Shown: positions 35,958 through 44,718 of the stretch, one piece after another
Layout of the letters: each line of letters starts with the position of its first letter
Numbering within the stretch: position 1 is the stretch's first letter
From: Pyxidicoccus trucidator
GTDB lineage: Bacteria > Myxococcota > Myxococcia > Myxococcales > Myxococcaceae
DNA: 64,000 nucleotides
Assembly (NCBI RefSeq): GCF_010894435.1
Contig: NZ_JAAIXZ010000006.1
Location: 62,001 to 126,000, forward strand
Reading direction: 5' to 3'
Notes under the pieces: model-generated
Databases searched by the model: none
What the model was told of the DNA's origin: nothing
The model's input: the letters and a program-made list of their open reading frames with translations, nothing else
Translations under genes and position numbers: made by a program

Positions 35958-36884
35958 TCAGCGCCCCCGGCCACTCCGCCCCCCCTCCGAGGCCCCCGTC
36001 CGGACCGCCAGCCCGAAGGAGGGAAAGAAGGTGACGCTCCCCAACCTCCGCTCCACCCCGAAGAGGGTGGGATTGCACATGACGTACCCTCCTGTCAGCT
36101 CCGCGAAGAGGTAGACGTACCGGTAGCCCAGGGACATGCCCACGGTGGTGCCCACGAAGTGGCTGTCCACCGTGGCGGGAAGCGCCGCGTCGAAGCCCGA
36201 CACCGGCGCCCCCTGCTGGGAGTAGTCCACCAGCTGCTGGTCCAGCCGGGTGCGGCTGTAGACGTATTTGGGCGCACCATAGAGCTTGAAGATGTCCCCG
36301 AAGTCCGCGCTGACGTACAGCGGCACCTCGATGTCGTAGCGGCTGAAGTCGTTCATCTGGACCACCTCCAGCACGTCCAACACCGGGCTGGAGAAGAAGT
36401 GGCGCGCCACCCCCAGCCCCAGGGCCACGTCATAGGAGCGCTCCCCGGCCTCCATCCGCCCCCCCTGCTCCCGCCCACCGTGGAACAGGAGCACCTTGGC
36501 GTCCGCCCTCAGGGAGATGCCGCTGTAGCGCAGCCCCACGTCCACCCGGTCCACCACCCCCACCCGTACCGACAGCTCCGGGTTGACGCCCGGCGGGGCC
36601 ACCATCAGCGCCACCCCGGCCGTGAGGAGCCGCTGCTGGGCCTCCTCGCTCAGGGTGTAGGGGCGGTCGTCGTCCACCGCGTCCCGGGCCTCCTCGCCCT
36701 GCTCGATGCCGGTGTCCACCACCCGGATGAGGTTTCCCACGGGGAGGAACACCCCCATCCCCCCCGTCACCTGGACCTGCCCCGGCTCAAGAGTCCGGGC
36801 CGTCTGCATGGTGGAAAGCGTGGTGGCACAGCCGGGCGTCAGGGCGAGCCCCAGGGCGAGCAGCGGGACGGGAAGAAGCCTCAT
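35958..36884 (-). CDS. Lipoprotein, probable outer membrane beta protein
   Basis: 308 residues. Lipoprotein signal PVPLLALGLALTPGC with lipid Cys19. The mature part is beta-rich with repeated alternating strands (EPGQVQVTGGMGVFLPVG, PELSVRVGVVDRVDVGLRYS, DVALGLGVARHFF, GTTVGMSLGYRYVYLFAELTG). This suggests a barrel or a membrane-bound sandwich. No named family. It lies upstream of the cyclase gene on the same strand (133 bases) and diverges from truD. Confidence 0.7.
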   Translation of the reverse strand: MRLLPVPLLALGLALTPGCATTLSTMQTARTLEPGQVQVTGGMGVFLPVGNLIRVVDTGIEQGEEARDAVDDDRPYTLSEEAQQRLLTAGVALMVAPPGVNPELSVRVGVVDRVDVGLRYSGISLRADAKVLLFHGGREQGGRMEAGERSYDVALGLGVARHFFSSPVLDVLEVVQMNDFSRYDIEVPLYVSADFGDIFKLYGAPKYVYSRTRLDQQLVDYSQQGAPVSGFDAALPATVDSHFVGTTVGMSLGYRYVYLFAELTGGYVMCNPTLFGVERRLGSVTFFPSFGLAVRTGASEGGRSGRGR

Positions 36885-36955
36885 GGAGTCCGACGTTATG
36901 CCCTTCCTGGCGCTCGCGCTTCAATCCGCGAGCCCACGCTGCTAAGGGGGGCGAC

Positions 36956-38593
36956 GTGAGAATCAAACAGAAGCCCGAGGATTTCTCCGTCAAGGAGTCC
37001 TACCGTTTCGACGAAGTCGAGACGGGACGCCACCGCGTGTACCTCATGGACAAGCAGAAGCTGTCCACGTTCGACGCGGTGACTCGCCTGAGGGACGCCT
37101 TCGGACTGAAGCCCGGCGCCATCAGCTACTGCGGCCTGAAGGACAAGCAGGGCCGCACCGAGCAGATCATCGCAGTGGACGGCGCGGACGTGGACATGCA
37201 GGAGCCCGACCTGCGCCTGAAGTACCTGGGCCGCACGGACAAGCCCCTGTCCTCCGCCAACATCACCTCCAACCGCTTCTCCGTCACCGTGCGCGCGCTG
37301 ACCCCCCAGTCGCTGGGGCCCCTCAACGTCGCCACCGCCGAGGTCAACCGCCTGGGCGTGGTGAACTACTTCGACAGCCAGCGCTTCGGCTCGCTGAAGC
37401 ACGGCCAGGGCTTCATCGCCAAGGACCTCATCCGGGGCGACTTCGAGGCGGCCCTGCACAACTACCTCGCCGCCCCCTCGGAGCTGGACCGCACCGAGGA
37501 CGCCAAGGTGAAGGCCTTCTGGCGCGAGAACTGGGGCCGCTGGGACGCGCGCGTCCCCTACGAGGGCACGCGCAAGTACCACCGCATCCTCAAGTCCCTG
37601 AGAGATCATCCGAAGGACTTCCTCCGCGCCTTCATGCAGATCGACTCGGACTACCGGGCGATGCTGCTCTTCACGTACCAGAGCTACCTCTGGAACGAGG
37701 GCGTGCGGCGCTACCTCCAGCTGCTGCTGCCGCGCGAGCACCTGTTCCCCATGCGCTACCAGGCTGGCACGCTGCTGTTCCACCGGGACGCCAGCGCGGA
37801 GGTGATGCGCATCCTCCGGGACGCCACCTTCCCCCTGCTCGCTCCCGACAGCGTCATCACCGACCCCCAGAAGGAGGAGGCCGTCGCGTGGGTGCTGGGC
37901 AAGGAGAAGCTCAAGCTCTCGGACCTGCGCATCGAGGAGGAGCGGCGCCTCTACTTCAAGCACGAGGAGCGGCCGCTGCTCGTGTTCCCGCACAAGCTCG
38001 TCATCGGCCGCACCCTGCCCGACGACATCAACCGCGGGGAGGTGAAGGTCAACGTCGCCTTCACCCTGCCGCCGGGCGCGTACGCCACGCTCGTCGTCAA
38101 GCGCCTCTTCCACTTCGAGTACACCGAGGACACCCCGGAGGTCATCCGCGCCTCCCAGCGCCCCCGCTTCGTCGAGGCCGAGCAGCAGCAGGCCGACCTG
38201 GACGACGGCCCGCGCCGCCGGGGCGACCGGGGCTCGGACGGAGACCGCCGCCGCGCGGCGCCGGCCCGCGAGGAGCGTGGCGTTTCAGGAGCCCGCCCGG
38301 AGCGCGGCGTTTCAGGAGCCCGCCAGGAGCGTGGCGCCCGGGGACCGGCGGCGCCGAGCCGCCGGGACACCGAGCGCCGTGAGTCGCGCGCCGCCGAGAC
38401 TCCGACCCGCAGCCGCACGCTGGCCACCCAGACGCAGCCGGTCGAGGTCCCGGAGCCCGCGGTGCCCGTGGGATTCCGCGAGCGGCAGCGCCAGCGCAAG
38501 TCCGCCCGCGAGGATGCTCGCGCGGAAACGGCCGCCAAGCTGGCGAGCAAGGCCCCCAAGGCCTCCAAGCCCGCGAAATCACGGAAGAAATAG
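36956..38593 (+). CDS. truD: TruD tRNA pseudouridine synthase with basic C-terminal tail
   Basis: 545 residues. TruD modifies U13 of tRNA(Glu). The N-terminal two thirds carry the family motifs, including YCGLKDKQGRTEQ (catalytic Asp in GLKD, near residue 64), SANITSNRF, NYFDSQRFGS, SYLWNEGVRRYL and a final GAYATLVVKRLF. The enzyme domain ends near 390. The remaining 150 residues are disordered and Arg/Ala/Glu-rich, with repeats such as ERGVSGARPERGVSGARQ, and end in a Lys-rich segment. E. coli TruD is about 350 residues, so this tail is an addition, probably an RNA-binding or ribosome-associating extension. The start is GTG at 36956. It diverges from the lipoprotein gene. Confidence 0.92.
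   Translation: MRIKQKPEDFSVKESYRFDEVETGRHRVYLMDKQKLSTFDAVTRLRDAFGLKPGAISYCGLKDKQGRTEQIIAVDGADVDMQEPDLRLKYLGRTDKPLSSANITSNRFSVTVRALTPQSLGPLNVATAEVNRLGVVNYFDSQRFGSLKHGQGFIAKDLIRGDFEAALHNYLAAPSELDRTEDAKVKAFWRENWGRWDARVPYEGTRKYHRILKSLRDHPKDFLRAFMQIDSDYRAMLLFTYQSYLWNEGVRRYLQLLLPREHLFPMRYQAGTLLFHRDASAEVMRILRDATFPLLAPDSVITDPQKEEAVAWVLGKEKLKLSDLRIEEERRLYFKHEERPLLVFPHKLVIGRTLPDDINRGEVKVNVAFTLPPGAYATLVVKRLFHFEYTEDTPEVIRASQRPRFVEAEQQQADLDDGPRRRGDRGSDGDRRRAAPAREERGVSGARPERGVSGARQERGARGPAAPSRRDTERRESRAAETPTRSRTLATQTQPVEVPEPAVPVGFRERQRQRKSAREDARAETAAKLASKAPKASKPAKSRKK
38279..38324 (+). repeat. 27-nt direct repeat in the truD tail
   Basis: GGCGTTTCAGGAGCCCGCC occurs at 38279-38297 and again at 38306-38324, exactly 27 nt (nine codons) apart, giving tandem RGVSGARxE units. 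It looks like an in-frame slippage duplication. Confidence 0.8.
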
Positions 38594-38635
38594 AGATGTC
38601 ACAGTCGGACGCAATGGGCGGACGGGCACGTCGTA

Positions 38636-39280
38636 GTGCAAGACGTGACCGCTCTTGCCCTCGACGACGCCCCCGGGATGCTCGCCCACGCCATCGGGAT
38701 GCTGATGGCTGAGGAGGCTCCCCCGCTTCCCTGGAAGGCGGACGTGCTGGCCGCCCGGCGTGGCGACCCTTCCGCCTTCGAGTCCCTCGTGCGCAGCGTG
38801 CAACGCCCGGTGTACGGCCTGGCGCTGCGCCTGCTCCAGCGCGAGGCGGAGGCCGCGGAGGTGGCGCAGGAAGCCCTGCTGCGCGCCTACCAGAACCTCC
38901 ACAAGTACGACGAGTCGCGCCCCTTCGACCTCTGGGTCCTGGCGATTACGCGCAACCTCTGCCTGGACCTGCTCCGCCGCCGCACCAAGGTGAAGACGGA
39001 GGAGCTGGAGCCGATGAAGGAGGTCCTCCCCAGCGGCGACGTGTCGCAGGAGGACCGCGCCATCGCCCGCGAGGAGCGGCAGTCGCTCGAGGAGGCGATG
39101 GCCACGCTGTCCGCCGAGGACCGCGAGGTGCTCGCGCTCTACTACGTCCAGAAGCGCACCACGAAGGAGATCGCCCAGGTCATGGGGTGTGCTCCCGGCA
39201 CCATCATGGCGCGGCTGTTCCGCGCCCGCGAGAAGCTGCGCAAGAAGATGACCCCCGCGCCCGAGGAGACCTCCCGATGA
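38636..39280 (+). CDS. ECF-type RNA polymerase sigma factor
   Basis: 214 residues from GTG 38636. Region 2 is FESLVRSVQRPVYGLALRLL, then AAEVAQEALLRAYQNLHKYD and WVLAITRNLCLDLLRRR. Region 4 is LSAEDREVLALYYVQKRTTKEIAQVM, then TIMARLFRAREKLRK. The stop overlaps the ATG of a zinc-binding anti-sigma gene (ATGA at 39277-39280), the usual pairing. The N-terminus is uncertain: ATG at 38705 would fit the family length better, but neither start has a strong ribosome site. The likely regulon includes the STN/bactofilin-like gene downstream. Confidence 0.9.
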   Translation: MQDVTALALDDAPGMLAHAIGMLMAEEAPPLPWKADVLAARRGDPSAFESLVRSVQRPVYGLALRLLQREAEAAEVAQEALLRAYQNLHKYDESRPFDLWVLAITRNLCLDLLRRRTKVKTEELEPMKEVLPSGDVSQEDRAIAREERQSLEEAMATLSAEDREVLALYYVQKRTTKEIAQVMGCAPGTIMARLFRAREKLRKKMTPAPEETSR

Positions 39281-39780
39281 CCCCGCACCCGTGCCCGGAC
39301 CTGGAAGTCCTCTTCGCGGAGCTGGACGCTGGTGAAGGGCTCGCCCTGGACCATGCCGCCGAGTGCGAGGCGTGCAGCGCCGTCCTGGAAGAGCACCGGC
39401 TGATGGAGCAGGACCTGTACCGGCTGGCGGACCCGCTCCCGCCCCCCTCCCTGGTCGCCAGCGTCATGGCGCGCGTGGCCGCCGAGCCCGTGCCCCAGCG
39501 GACCGAGGTCTGGTCCGGCGTGGCCATCCTCCTCACCTCACTGGTGGGAGGACTCGGGTACCTGCTGCTGAACGACCAGGCGCTCGGCCGCCTGGGTACC
39601 GGCGTCGCCTCCTTCGTGGTGGAGGGCCGCCTCTTCGTCGAAGGGGTGCTCAGTGGCGCCCACGCGTTGTGGTCCACCGCGGGACTCGCGGTGGCCACCA
39701 CCCTCGCCCTCCTCATCCTGACGTCGCTGCTTGGCCTCAAGCGGCTTGCCGGCAGCGTTCCCACCCCCTCCGAAGCCTGA
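39277..39780 (+). CDS. Zinc-finger anti-sigma factor, membrane-bound
   Basis: 167 residues. The first 40 residues hold HAAECEAC, the HxxxCxxC core of zinc anti-sigma domains. Two membrane helices lie near 80-98 (GVAILLTSLVGGLGYLLL) and 135-155 (STAGLAVATTLALLILTSLLGL). The ATG overlaps the sigma gene stop. Such proteins hold the ECF factor at the inner membrane until a signal releases it. Confidence 0.85.
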   Translation: MTPHPCPDLEVLFAELDAGEGLALDHAAECEACSAVLEEHRLMEQDLYRLADPLPPPSLVASVMARVAAEPVPQRTEVWSGVAILLTSLVGGLGYLLLNDQALGRLGTGVASFVVEGRLFVEGVLSGAHALWSTAGLAVATTLALLILTSLLGLKRLAGSVPTPSEA

Positions 39781-39787
39781 GCGAACC

Positions 39788-41296
39788 ATGACGATCTCCT
39801 CCCGAATCCTCGTTTCCGCTCTGCTCCTCGGCGCCCCCCTCGCGCTGGGCGCGGAGGCCCCCACCGCCTCGCAGGCCGCCGTCACCGCGCCCGCTAGCCG
39901 CACCATCGACGTCAGCTTCCGCGGCAGCCTGCGCGACGCGCTGAAGACCATCGCCGACAAGGGCGGCCTCAACCTCGTCGTCACCGGCGACCTGGACACG
40001 CCCGCCGAGGTGCACCTGCGCGGCGTCACCGCGAACCAGGCCCTGCGCACCGTGGCCCGCGCCTACTCGCTGCGGCTGGAGCAGGATGGCTCCATCTTCA
40101 CCCTGCGCCCCATGACGGCGAAGGAGCAGGAGGCGGCGGCCTCGGGTGACACCTCCGCGACCCCGGCTCCCGTCGAGGCGGCCGCGCCGCCGAAAGTCGC
40201 CGCCGCGCCGGAAGCGGCGACGCCGCCCGCGCCTCCGCTGCCGGCCATGCCGCCGGTGCCTCCCACCCCGGGCCACCCCTCCGAGGAAGACGCGGAGGCG
40301 ATTCGCGAGGCGCGTGAGGCGAGCCAGGAGGAGATGCAGCGGGCGAGCGAGCAGATGCACCGGACGCGTGAGGAGCTGCGGCGCAGCCGCCGCTCCGGTG
40401 GCCGCAATGTGGTGGCGCGCGGCCAGTCCCTGGAGGTGAAGGAGGGGCAGAACGTCGAGAGCGCGGTGGTGTACGGCGGCAACCTGGTGGTGAAGGGCCA
40501 CGTGGAGGACGACGCGGTCGCCTTCGGCGGCAACCTCGAGGTCCACGGCCACGTGGAGGGAGACGCGCACGCCTTCGGCGGCAACGTCATCCTCGGGCCG
40601 GATGCCCACGTGGAGGGCGACGTGTCCTCCTTCGGCGGCACCGTCGAGCGCGCGGACGGCGCGGAGGTGGAAGGCAGCATCGAGACCTTCGGCGGCGCCG
40701 GCATCGGCCGCATGGTGGCCGGGGAAATCAAGAACGGGATGCGCGAGTCCCGCCACGACGAGCGTCACGAGTCCAGCGACAATGACGAAGACGGCGAGGG
40801 GCTGGCCGCGTTCATCCTCACGTTCGCGGTGCTCTTCGGCCTGGGCTTCCTGGGGCAGATGTTCTTCCCCGCCCGCATGAAGCAGCTCGGGGACGAGATT
40901 CGCCGCAAGCCCGTGCAGTCGGGGCTCACCGGGCTGCTGGGCCTGCTGGCGATGGTTCCCCTGTCGGTGGTGCTGTGCATCACCATCATCGGCATCCCCG
41001 CCGCGATGGTCCTCTGGATGGCGGCGCCCCTGGCGGCGGCGCTGGGCTACGCGGCGGTGGCGAGCGAGCTGGGCACGCGGCTGCCCCTGCTGCGCGGCCG
41101 CAAGACGCAGGCGGTGGTGCTGGCCCTGGGCCTGCTGGTGCTGATGGTGGTGGGCATCATCCCGGTGCTGGGATTCATCGTCACTGCGGCCATTGTCCTG
41201 ATGGCGCTCGGCGCGGTCATCCGCACCCGCTTCGGCAACATCCGGCCCAGCGGCATGCCCCAGCCCATCATGAGCTCCACCGAGCAGCCCATCTGA
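39788..41296 (+). CDS. STN and bactofilin-like domain membrane protein
   Basis: 502 residues. A signal peptide (ILVSALLLGAPLALGAEA) is followed by an STN domain (about 38-105: IDVSFRGSLRDALKTIADKG, VTANQALRTVARAYSL). A Pro/Ala linker and a charged helix come next (EEMQRASEQMHRTREELRRS). A right-handed beta-helix like bactofilin or polymer-forming domains spans about 205-310 with units such as VYGGNLVVKGHVEDDAVAFG. Four membrane helices close the protein. STN modules normally occur in secretins and TonB receptors, where they sense or bind. The gene starts 7 bases after the anti-sigma stop, so it is the third gene of the sigma operon and is probably its regulated output or its sensor. Confidence 0.8.
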   Translation: MTISSRILVSALLLGAPLALGAEAPTASQAAVTAPASRTIDVSFRGSLRDALKTIADKGGLNLVVTGDLDTPAEVHLRGVTANQALRTVARAYSLRLEQDGSIFTLRPMTAKEQEAAASGDTSATPAPVEAAAPPKVAAAPEAATPPAPPLPAMPPVPPTPGHPSEEDAEAIREAREASQEEMQRASEQMHRTREELRRSRRSGGRNVVARGQSLEVKEGQNVESAVVYGGNLVVKGHVEDDAVAFGGNLEVHGHVEGDAHAFGGNVILGPDAHVEGDVSSFGGTVERADGAEVEGSIETFGGAGIGRMVAGEIKNGMRESRHDERHESSDNDEDGEGLAAFILTFAVLFGLGFLGQMFFPARMKQLGDEIRRKPVQSGLTGLLGLLAMVPLSVVLCITIIGIPAAMVLWMAAPLAAALGYAAVASELGTRLPLLRGRKTQAVVLALGLLVLMVVGIIPVLGFIVTAAIVLMALGAVIRTRFGNIRPSGMPQPIMSSTEQPI

Positions 41297-41303
41297 CGGG
41301 CCC

Positions 41304-41326
41304 GTGCCGGGCGCCCTGCCCGGCAC
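41304..41326 (+). terminator. Terminator hairpin after the sigma operon
   Basis: GTGCCGGGC (41304-41312) and GCCCGGCAC (41318-41326) form a perfect 9-bp stem with a 5-nt loop, 7 bases after the stop. Confidence 0.7.
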
Positions 41327-41530
41327 ACCCGGTAGAGTCGGCTCCTGCACGTTTCCCGGGGACTGTCGCGAGGCCTACACGGCCCGTGGCGGTCCCCGGA
41401 GTGCTTGCGGGCCCTTAGAGAAGCTCGCGCCCCCCATCACCGCCACTGTCGGCTGACACGCATGGCCGTGGTGCGTCATGGCCCGACAGGCTTTGACCCG
41501 GTGGTCGCCGTGCGCCATTTTGGGCACCCC

Positions 41531-42877
41531 ATGCGACGCCTCCCAGACGCACCCCCACGCGGCAGGGTCATCACGGTGGACCTCGACGGCGAGAGCATCC
41601 CCGCCGTCGAAGGCGAGCCGGTGGCGTGCTCCCTCATCGCCGCGGAAGAGCCCGTCCTCGCCCGTTCCATCAAGTACCACCGGCCCCGGAGCCCGTACTG
41701 CTTCGCCGCCGCCTGCTCGCACTGCCTGATGCGGGTGGATGGCATGCCCAACGTCTACACGTGCCGCACTCCGGCGCGGGACGGCATGCGGCTGGAGCGG
41801 CAGAACGCGTACCCCTCCGCGAAGGTGGACGTCTTCGAAACCATCGACTGGTTCTTCCCCAAGGGGCTGGACCACCACGAGATGTTCGCCGGCGTGCCCG
41901 TGGCCGAGCAGGTGATGGCCAAGGTGGCGCGGCAGCTCGCCGGCCTCGGCCTGCTGCCGAAGGAAGAGGCCCCCATGCCGCCCCCGGCCCGCACGCTGCG
42001 CACCCGCGTGGCGGTGGTGGGCGGCGGCGCGGCGGGCCTGGCGGCGGCCCGCGTGCTGGCCGACCGCGGCGTGCCCTTCCTCCTCTTCGAGCGCGACACA
42101 GCGCTCGGGGGCCGGTTGGCCCACGGCGCCCCGGAGCCGGACGCGCCCGCGGTGCAGGACGCGGCCTCGTTCCCCAAGGGCACCGTCGTCACCCGCGCCA
42201 CCGTGCTGGGCCTGTATGACGACGAAAGCGGGCGCTACCTCGCGGTGGGCGCCCTGGAGCCCGAGGGCCCCCGGCTGCTGAAGGTCTACGCGGAGCGCTT
42301 CCTGCTGGCGCCGGGCGGCCACCCGCCGATGGTGCCCTTCGAGAACAACGACTTGCCCGGCGTGTACGCGGGCCGCGCGGCCAGCCTGCTGCTGCGCCGC
42401 TACGACGTGGCGCCGAAGATGGCGGCGCTGGTGGGCTGGGGCCCGGAGCTGCACGCGCTCGCGAACCTGATGCAGGAGCGCGGCGTGAAGTTGACAGCCG
42501 TGGTGGACCTGAAGGGCCCGCCGCCCGAGGGGGCCCATCCCCTGGCGATGCAGGGCTCGGAGCCCAAGGCGCACGGCCTGCGCCACGTGGGGGCCTTCAG
42601 CTACACGCCCCTGGGCGGCAAGCGGAGGAAGGTGTCGTGTGACGCGGTGCTGGTCTCCGTGCCCGTCAGCCCCAGCTTCGAGCTGGCACGGCAGGGCGGC
42701 GCGAAGGTGCCGTTCGATGCGGGACGCGGCCTCTTCGTGGTGGAGGCGGACGCGGACGGCCGCACGCAGGCAACGGACGTGTTCGCCGCCGGGGACCTCA
42801 CCGGCGGGGGCACGGCGAAGGAAGCGGTGGCCGCCGGCCGCCGCGCGGCCGAGGCGCTGGTGGGAGGGCTGTCATGA
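41531..42877 (+). CDS. Flavoprotein oxidase subunit, ferredoxin plus FAD/NAD domain (SoxA/HcnAB-like)
   Basis: 448 residues from ATG 41531. Residues 12-95 are a 2Fe-2S ferredoxin-like domain with Cys57, Cys62, Cys65 and Cys78 (CFAAACSHC). From residue 155 there is a pyridine-nucleotide-type FAD domain (VAVVGGGAAGLAAARVLADRG; VFAAGDLTGGG near the end). The arrangement matches the alpha subunit of heterotetrameric sarcosine oxidase, or HcnA joined to HcnB. The partner gene overlaps it by 4 nt. The substrate is an amine or N-substituted amino acid by family. An in-frame ATG at 41462 would add 23 residues that no family member has; it is not favoured. Confidence 0.85.
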   Translation: MRRLPDAPPRGRVITVDLDGESIPAVEGEPVACSLIAAEEPVLARSIKYHRPRSPYCFAAACSHCLMRVDGMPNVYTCRTPARDGMRLERQNAYPSAKVDVFETIDWFFPKGLDHHEMFAGVPVAEQVMAKVARQLAGLGLLPKEEAPMPPPARTLRTRVAVVGGGAAGLAAARVLADRGVPFLLFERDTALGGRLAHGAPEPDAPAVQDAASFPKGTVVTRATVLGLYDDESGRYLAVGALEPEGPRLLKVYAERFLLAPGGHPPMVPFENNDLPGVYAGRAASLLLRRYDVAPKMAALVGWGPELHALANLMQERGVKLTAVVDLKGPPPEGAHPLAMQGSEPKAHGLRHVGAFSYTPLGGKRRKVSCDAVLVSVPVSPSFELARQGGAKVPFDAGRGLFVVEADADGRTQATDVFAAGDLTGGGTAKEAVAAGRRAAEALVGGLS

Positions 42878-44361
42878 GCAAGGCGATGATCTGCTCGTGT
42901 GAGGACGTCACCGTCGACGACGTCCGGCACGCGGTGTCCCGGGGCTTCTGCGACGTGGAGTCGGTGAAGCGCTACACCGGCTTCGGCACCGGCATCTGCC
43001 AGGGCAAGAGCTGCCTGGCCGCGGTGGCCTCGCTGCTGGAGCAGGAGAAGGCGCTCAAGCCCGCCGCCGTGGTGCCCTTCACGCCACGTCCTCCGCTCTA
43101 CCCCACCGAGCTGCGCGTGCTGGCCACCGCCCCGGTGGACGAGTCCCAGCCGCCCGTGGGCGGCGTGCCCCTGGAGGTGGACGTCTTCCCGTCGGCGCTG
43201 CGCCCGGAGGGCCCCCTGCCCGAGAAGGCGAAGGTGGTCATCATCGGCGGCGGCGTCATGGGGCTGGCGCTGGCGTACAACCTGGCCCGCGAGGGCGAGA
43301 CGGACGTGGTGGTGCTGGAGCGCGGCTACCTCTGCGCGGGCGCATCCGGCCGCAACGGCGGCGGCGTGCGCATGCAGTGGGGCACCCCGGCGCTTGTCGA
43401 GCTGGCCAAGCGCTCCATCGACCTGATGAAGGGCTTCGCCGGTGAGCTGGGCATCAACGTGTGGCTGCGCCAGGGCGGCTACCTCTTCCTCGCGAAGACG
43501 AAGCCGGTGGCGGAGCGGCTGGACCGCAACGCGGCCCTGCACAACAAGTTCGGCGTGCCCACCCGCATCATCAGCCCGGACGAGGCGCGCGACATCGTCC
43601 CCGGCCTCACCATGAAGGGCTGCCTGACGGCGTCCTACAACCCGGAGGACGGCGTCATCTTCCCCTGGCCCTTCCTGTGGGGCTACGCGCAGGGCTGCAA
43701 GAAGAAGGGCGTCCGCGTGGAGACCTACACGGACGTCACCGGCTTCGAGACGAGCAACGGCCAGGTGCGCAAGGTGAAGACGACGCGCGGCGACATCGCC
43801 TGCGACACCGTGGTGCTGGCCGCCGGCGCGTGGAGCCCCGAGGTGGCGAAGCTCGTCGGCGTGCAATTGCCCAACGAGCCGCACCGGCACGAAATCCTCA
43901 GCACCGAGCCCCTCAAGCCCTTCCTCGGGCCGCTGGTGTCGGTGCTCGACACCGGCCTGTACTTCAGCCAGTCCATGCGCGGAGAGATTGTCGGCGGCAT
44001 GGGCGACCCGAAGGAGCCCGCGGGCCTCAACATGGGCAGCACGCTGCGCTTCGTGGCGCGCTTCGCCCAGGCGCTGATGGAGCAGTTGCCCCAGGTGGGC
44101 CACGTGAAGGTGCTTCGCCAGTGGGCCGGCTGCTACGACGTGACGCCCGACAACAACCCGATTCTCGGCCGCACGCCGGGCCTGGACAACCTGCTGCAGA
44201 TGTCCGGCTTCGTGGGCCACGGCTTCATGATGGCCCCCGCCGTCGCCGAGCGGATGGCGAAGTGGATGGCCACCGGCGAGTCCGATGAGCTCTTCACCCG
44301 CTTCGATTTGCGCCGCTTCTCCGGCGGCCCGCTGGAGCGCGAGGACATGATCATCGGCTGA
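42874..44361 (+). CDS. Flavoprotein oxidase subunit, BFD plus DAO domain (SoxB/HcnC-like)
   Basis: 495 residues. The first 55 residues are a Fer2_BFD iron-sulfur domain with Cys7, Cys9, Cys42 and Cys47 (ICSCEDVT, ICQGKSC). A DAO-type FAD domain begins near 118 (VVIIGGGVMGLALAYNLAREG) and ends with TPDNNPILGRTPGLDN and GFVGHGFMMAPAVAERMA, the sarcosine/glycine oxidase signature. The ATG overlaps the stop of the upstream subunit (ATGA). In HcnABC and octopine or proline oxidases the BFD domain sits at the end of the middle subunit; here it heads the last one. The complex should oxidise an amino acid and pass electrons to the membrane or oxygen. Cyanide synthesis is possible but unsupported. Confidence 0.87.
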   Translation: MSKAMICSCEDVTVDDVRHAVSRGFCDVESVKRYTGFGTGICQGKSCLAAVASLLEQEKALKPAAVVPFTPRPPLYPTELRVLATAPVDESQPPVGGVPLEVDVFPSALRPEGPLPEKAKVVIIGGGVMGLALAYNLAREGETDVVVLERGYLCAGASGRNGGGVRMQWGTPALVELAKRSIDLMKGFAGELGINVWLRQGGYLFLAKTKPVAERLDRNAALHNKFGVPTRIISPDEARDIVPGLTMKGCLTASYNPEDGVIFPWPFLWGYAQGCKKKGVRVETYTDVTGFETSNGQVRKVKTTRGDIACDTVVLAAGAWSPEVAKLVGVQLPNEPHRHEILSTEPLKPFLGPLVSVLDTGLYFSQSMRGEIVGGMGDPKEPAGLNMGSTLRFVARFAQALMEQLPQVGHVKVLRQWAGCYDVTPDNNPILGRTPGLDNLLQMSGFVGHGFMMAPAVAERMAKWMATGESDELFTRFDLRRFSGGPLEREDMIIG

Positions 44362-44459
44362 CGGGCCCCACGCCTTCTCCGCCGTGCCCCGAGGGGCCGC
44401 GCCCCCGTGCCCACCGCCGGCCCGGAACGCGGCCCTTGTACTTTTCCGGGGCCTGTCCT

Positions 44460-44488
44460 GGCCGGAGACAGGGAGGGGGTCTCCGGCC
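44460..44488 (+). terminator. Hairpin downstream of the flavoenzyme operon
   Basis: GGCCGGAGAC (44460-44469) pairs perfectly with GTCTCCGGCC (44479-44488) with a 9-nt loop, about 100 bases after the stop. It lies within the 357-base gap to the protease gene, which otherwise holds the inverted repeat at 44577. Confidence 0.45.
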
Positions 44489-44576
44489 GCCCAGGGAAGC
44501 GACGCTCCCGGAAAACCACGTAACTCAGGACAATCATTGAGCTTCGTCCGTGCTGACGTGAAAACTCTTTACGAAC

Positions 44577-44589
44577 GCAACTGAGTTGC
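44577..44589. promoter_or_regulatory. Inverted repeat upstream of the protease gene
   Basis: GCAACTGAGTTGC is a perfect 6-1-6 palindrome 130 nt before the protease ATG, in a locally AT-rich patch. Operator function is a guess from symmetry and position. Confidence 0.35.
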
Positions 44590-44718
44590 ACGAGCAGGCA
44601 CACACCACCTGGAGTTCCGCGCCAGGGGCGCCTCAGAGGGAAGGCAGGCGGTGAAGCCCGCTGGCACGGAGCGTGCCTGGGCCCCTCGCCGCGCAATCAC
44701 GCGCGTGGAGGTGGTCCG

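Noticed and set aside
31669..36959. Two plus-strand frames of about 915 residues across the kinase and cyclase genes
   Set aside because: They are antisense shadows; the minus strand has complete kinase, FHA, GAF and cyclase motifs.
41531..44361. Naming the operon hydrogen cyanide synthase
   Set aside because: Domains agree, but sarcosine, proline and opine oxidases share them, and no substrate-specific residues could be checked.
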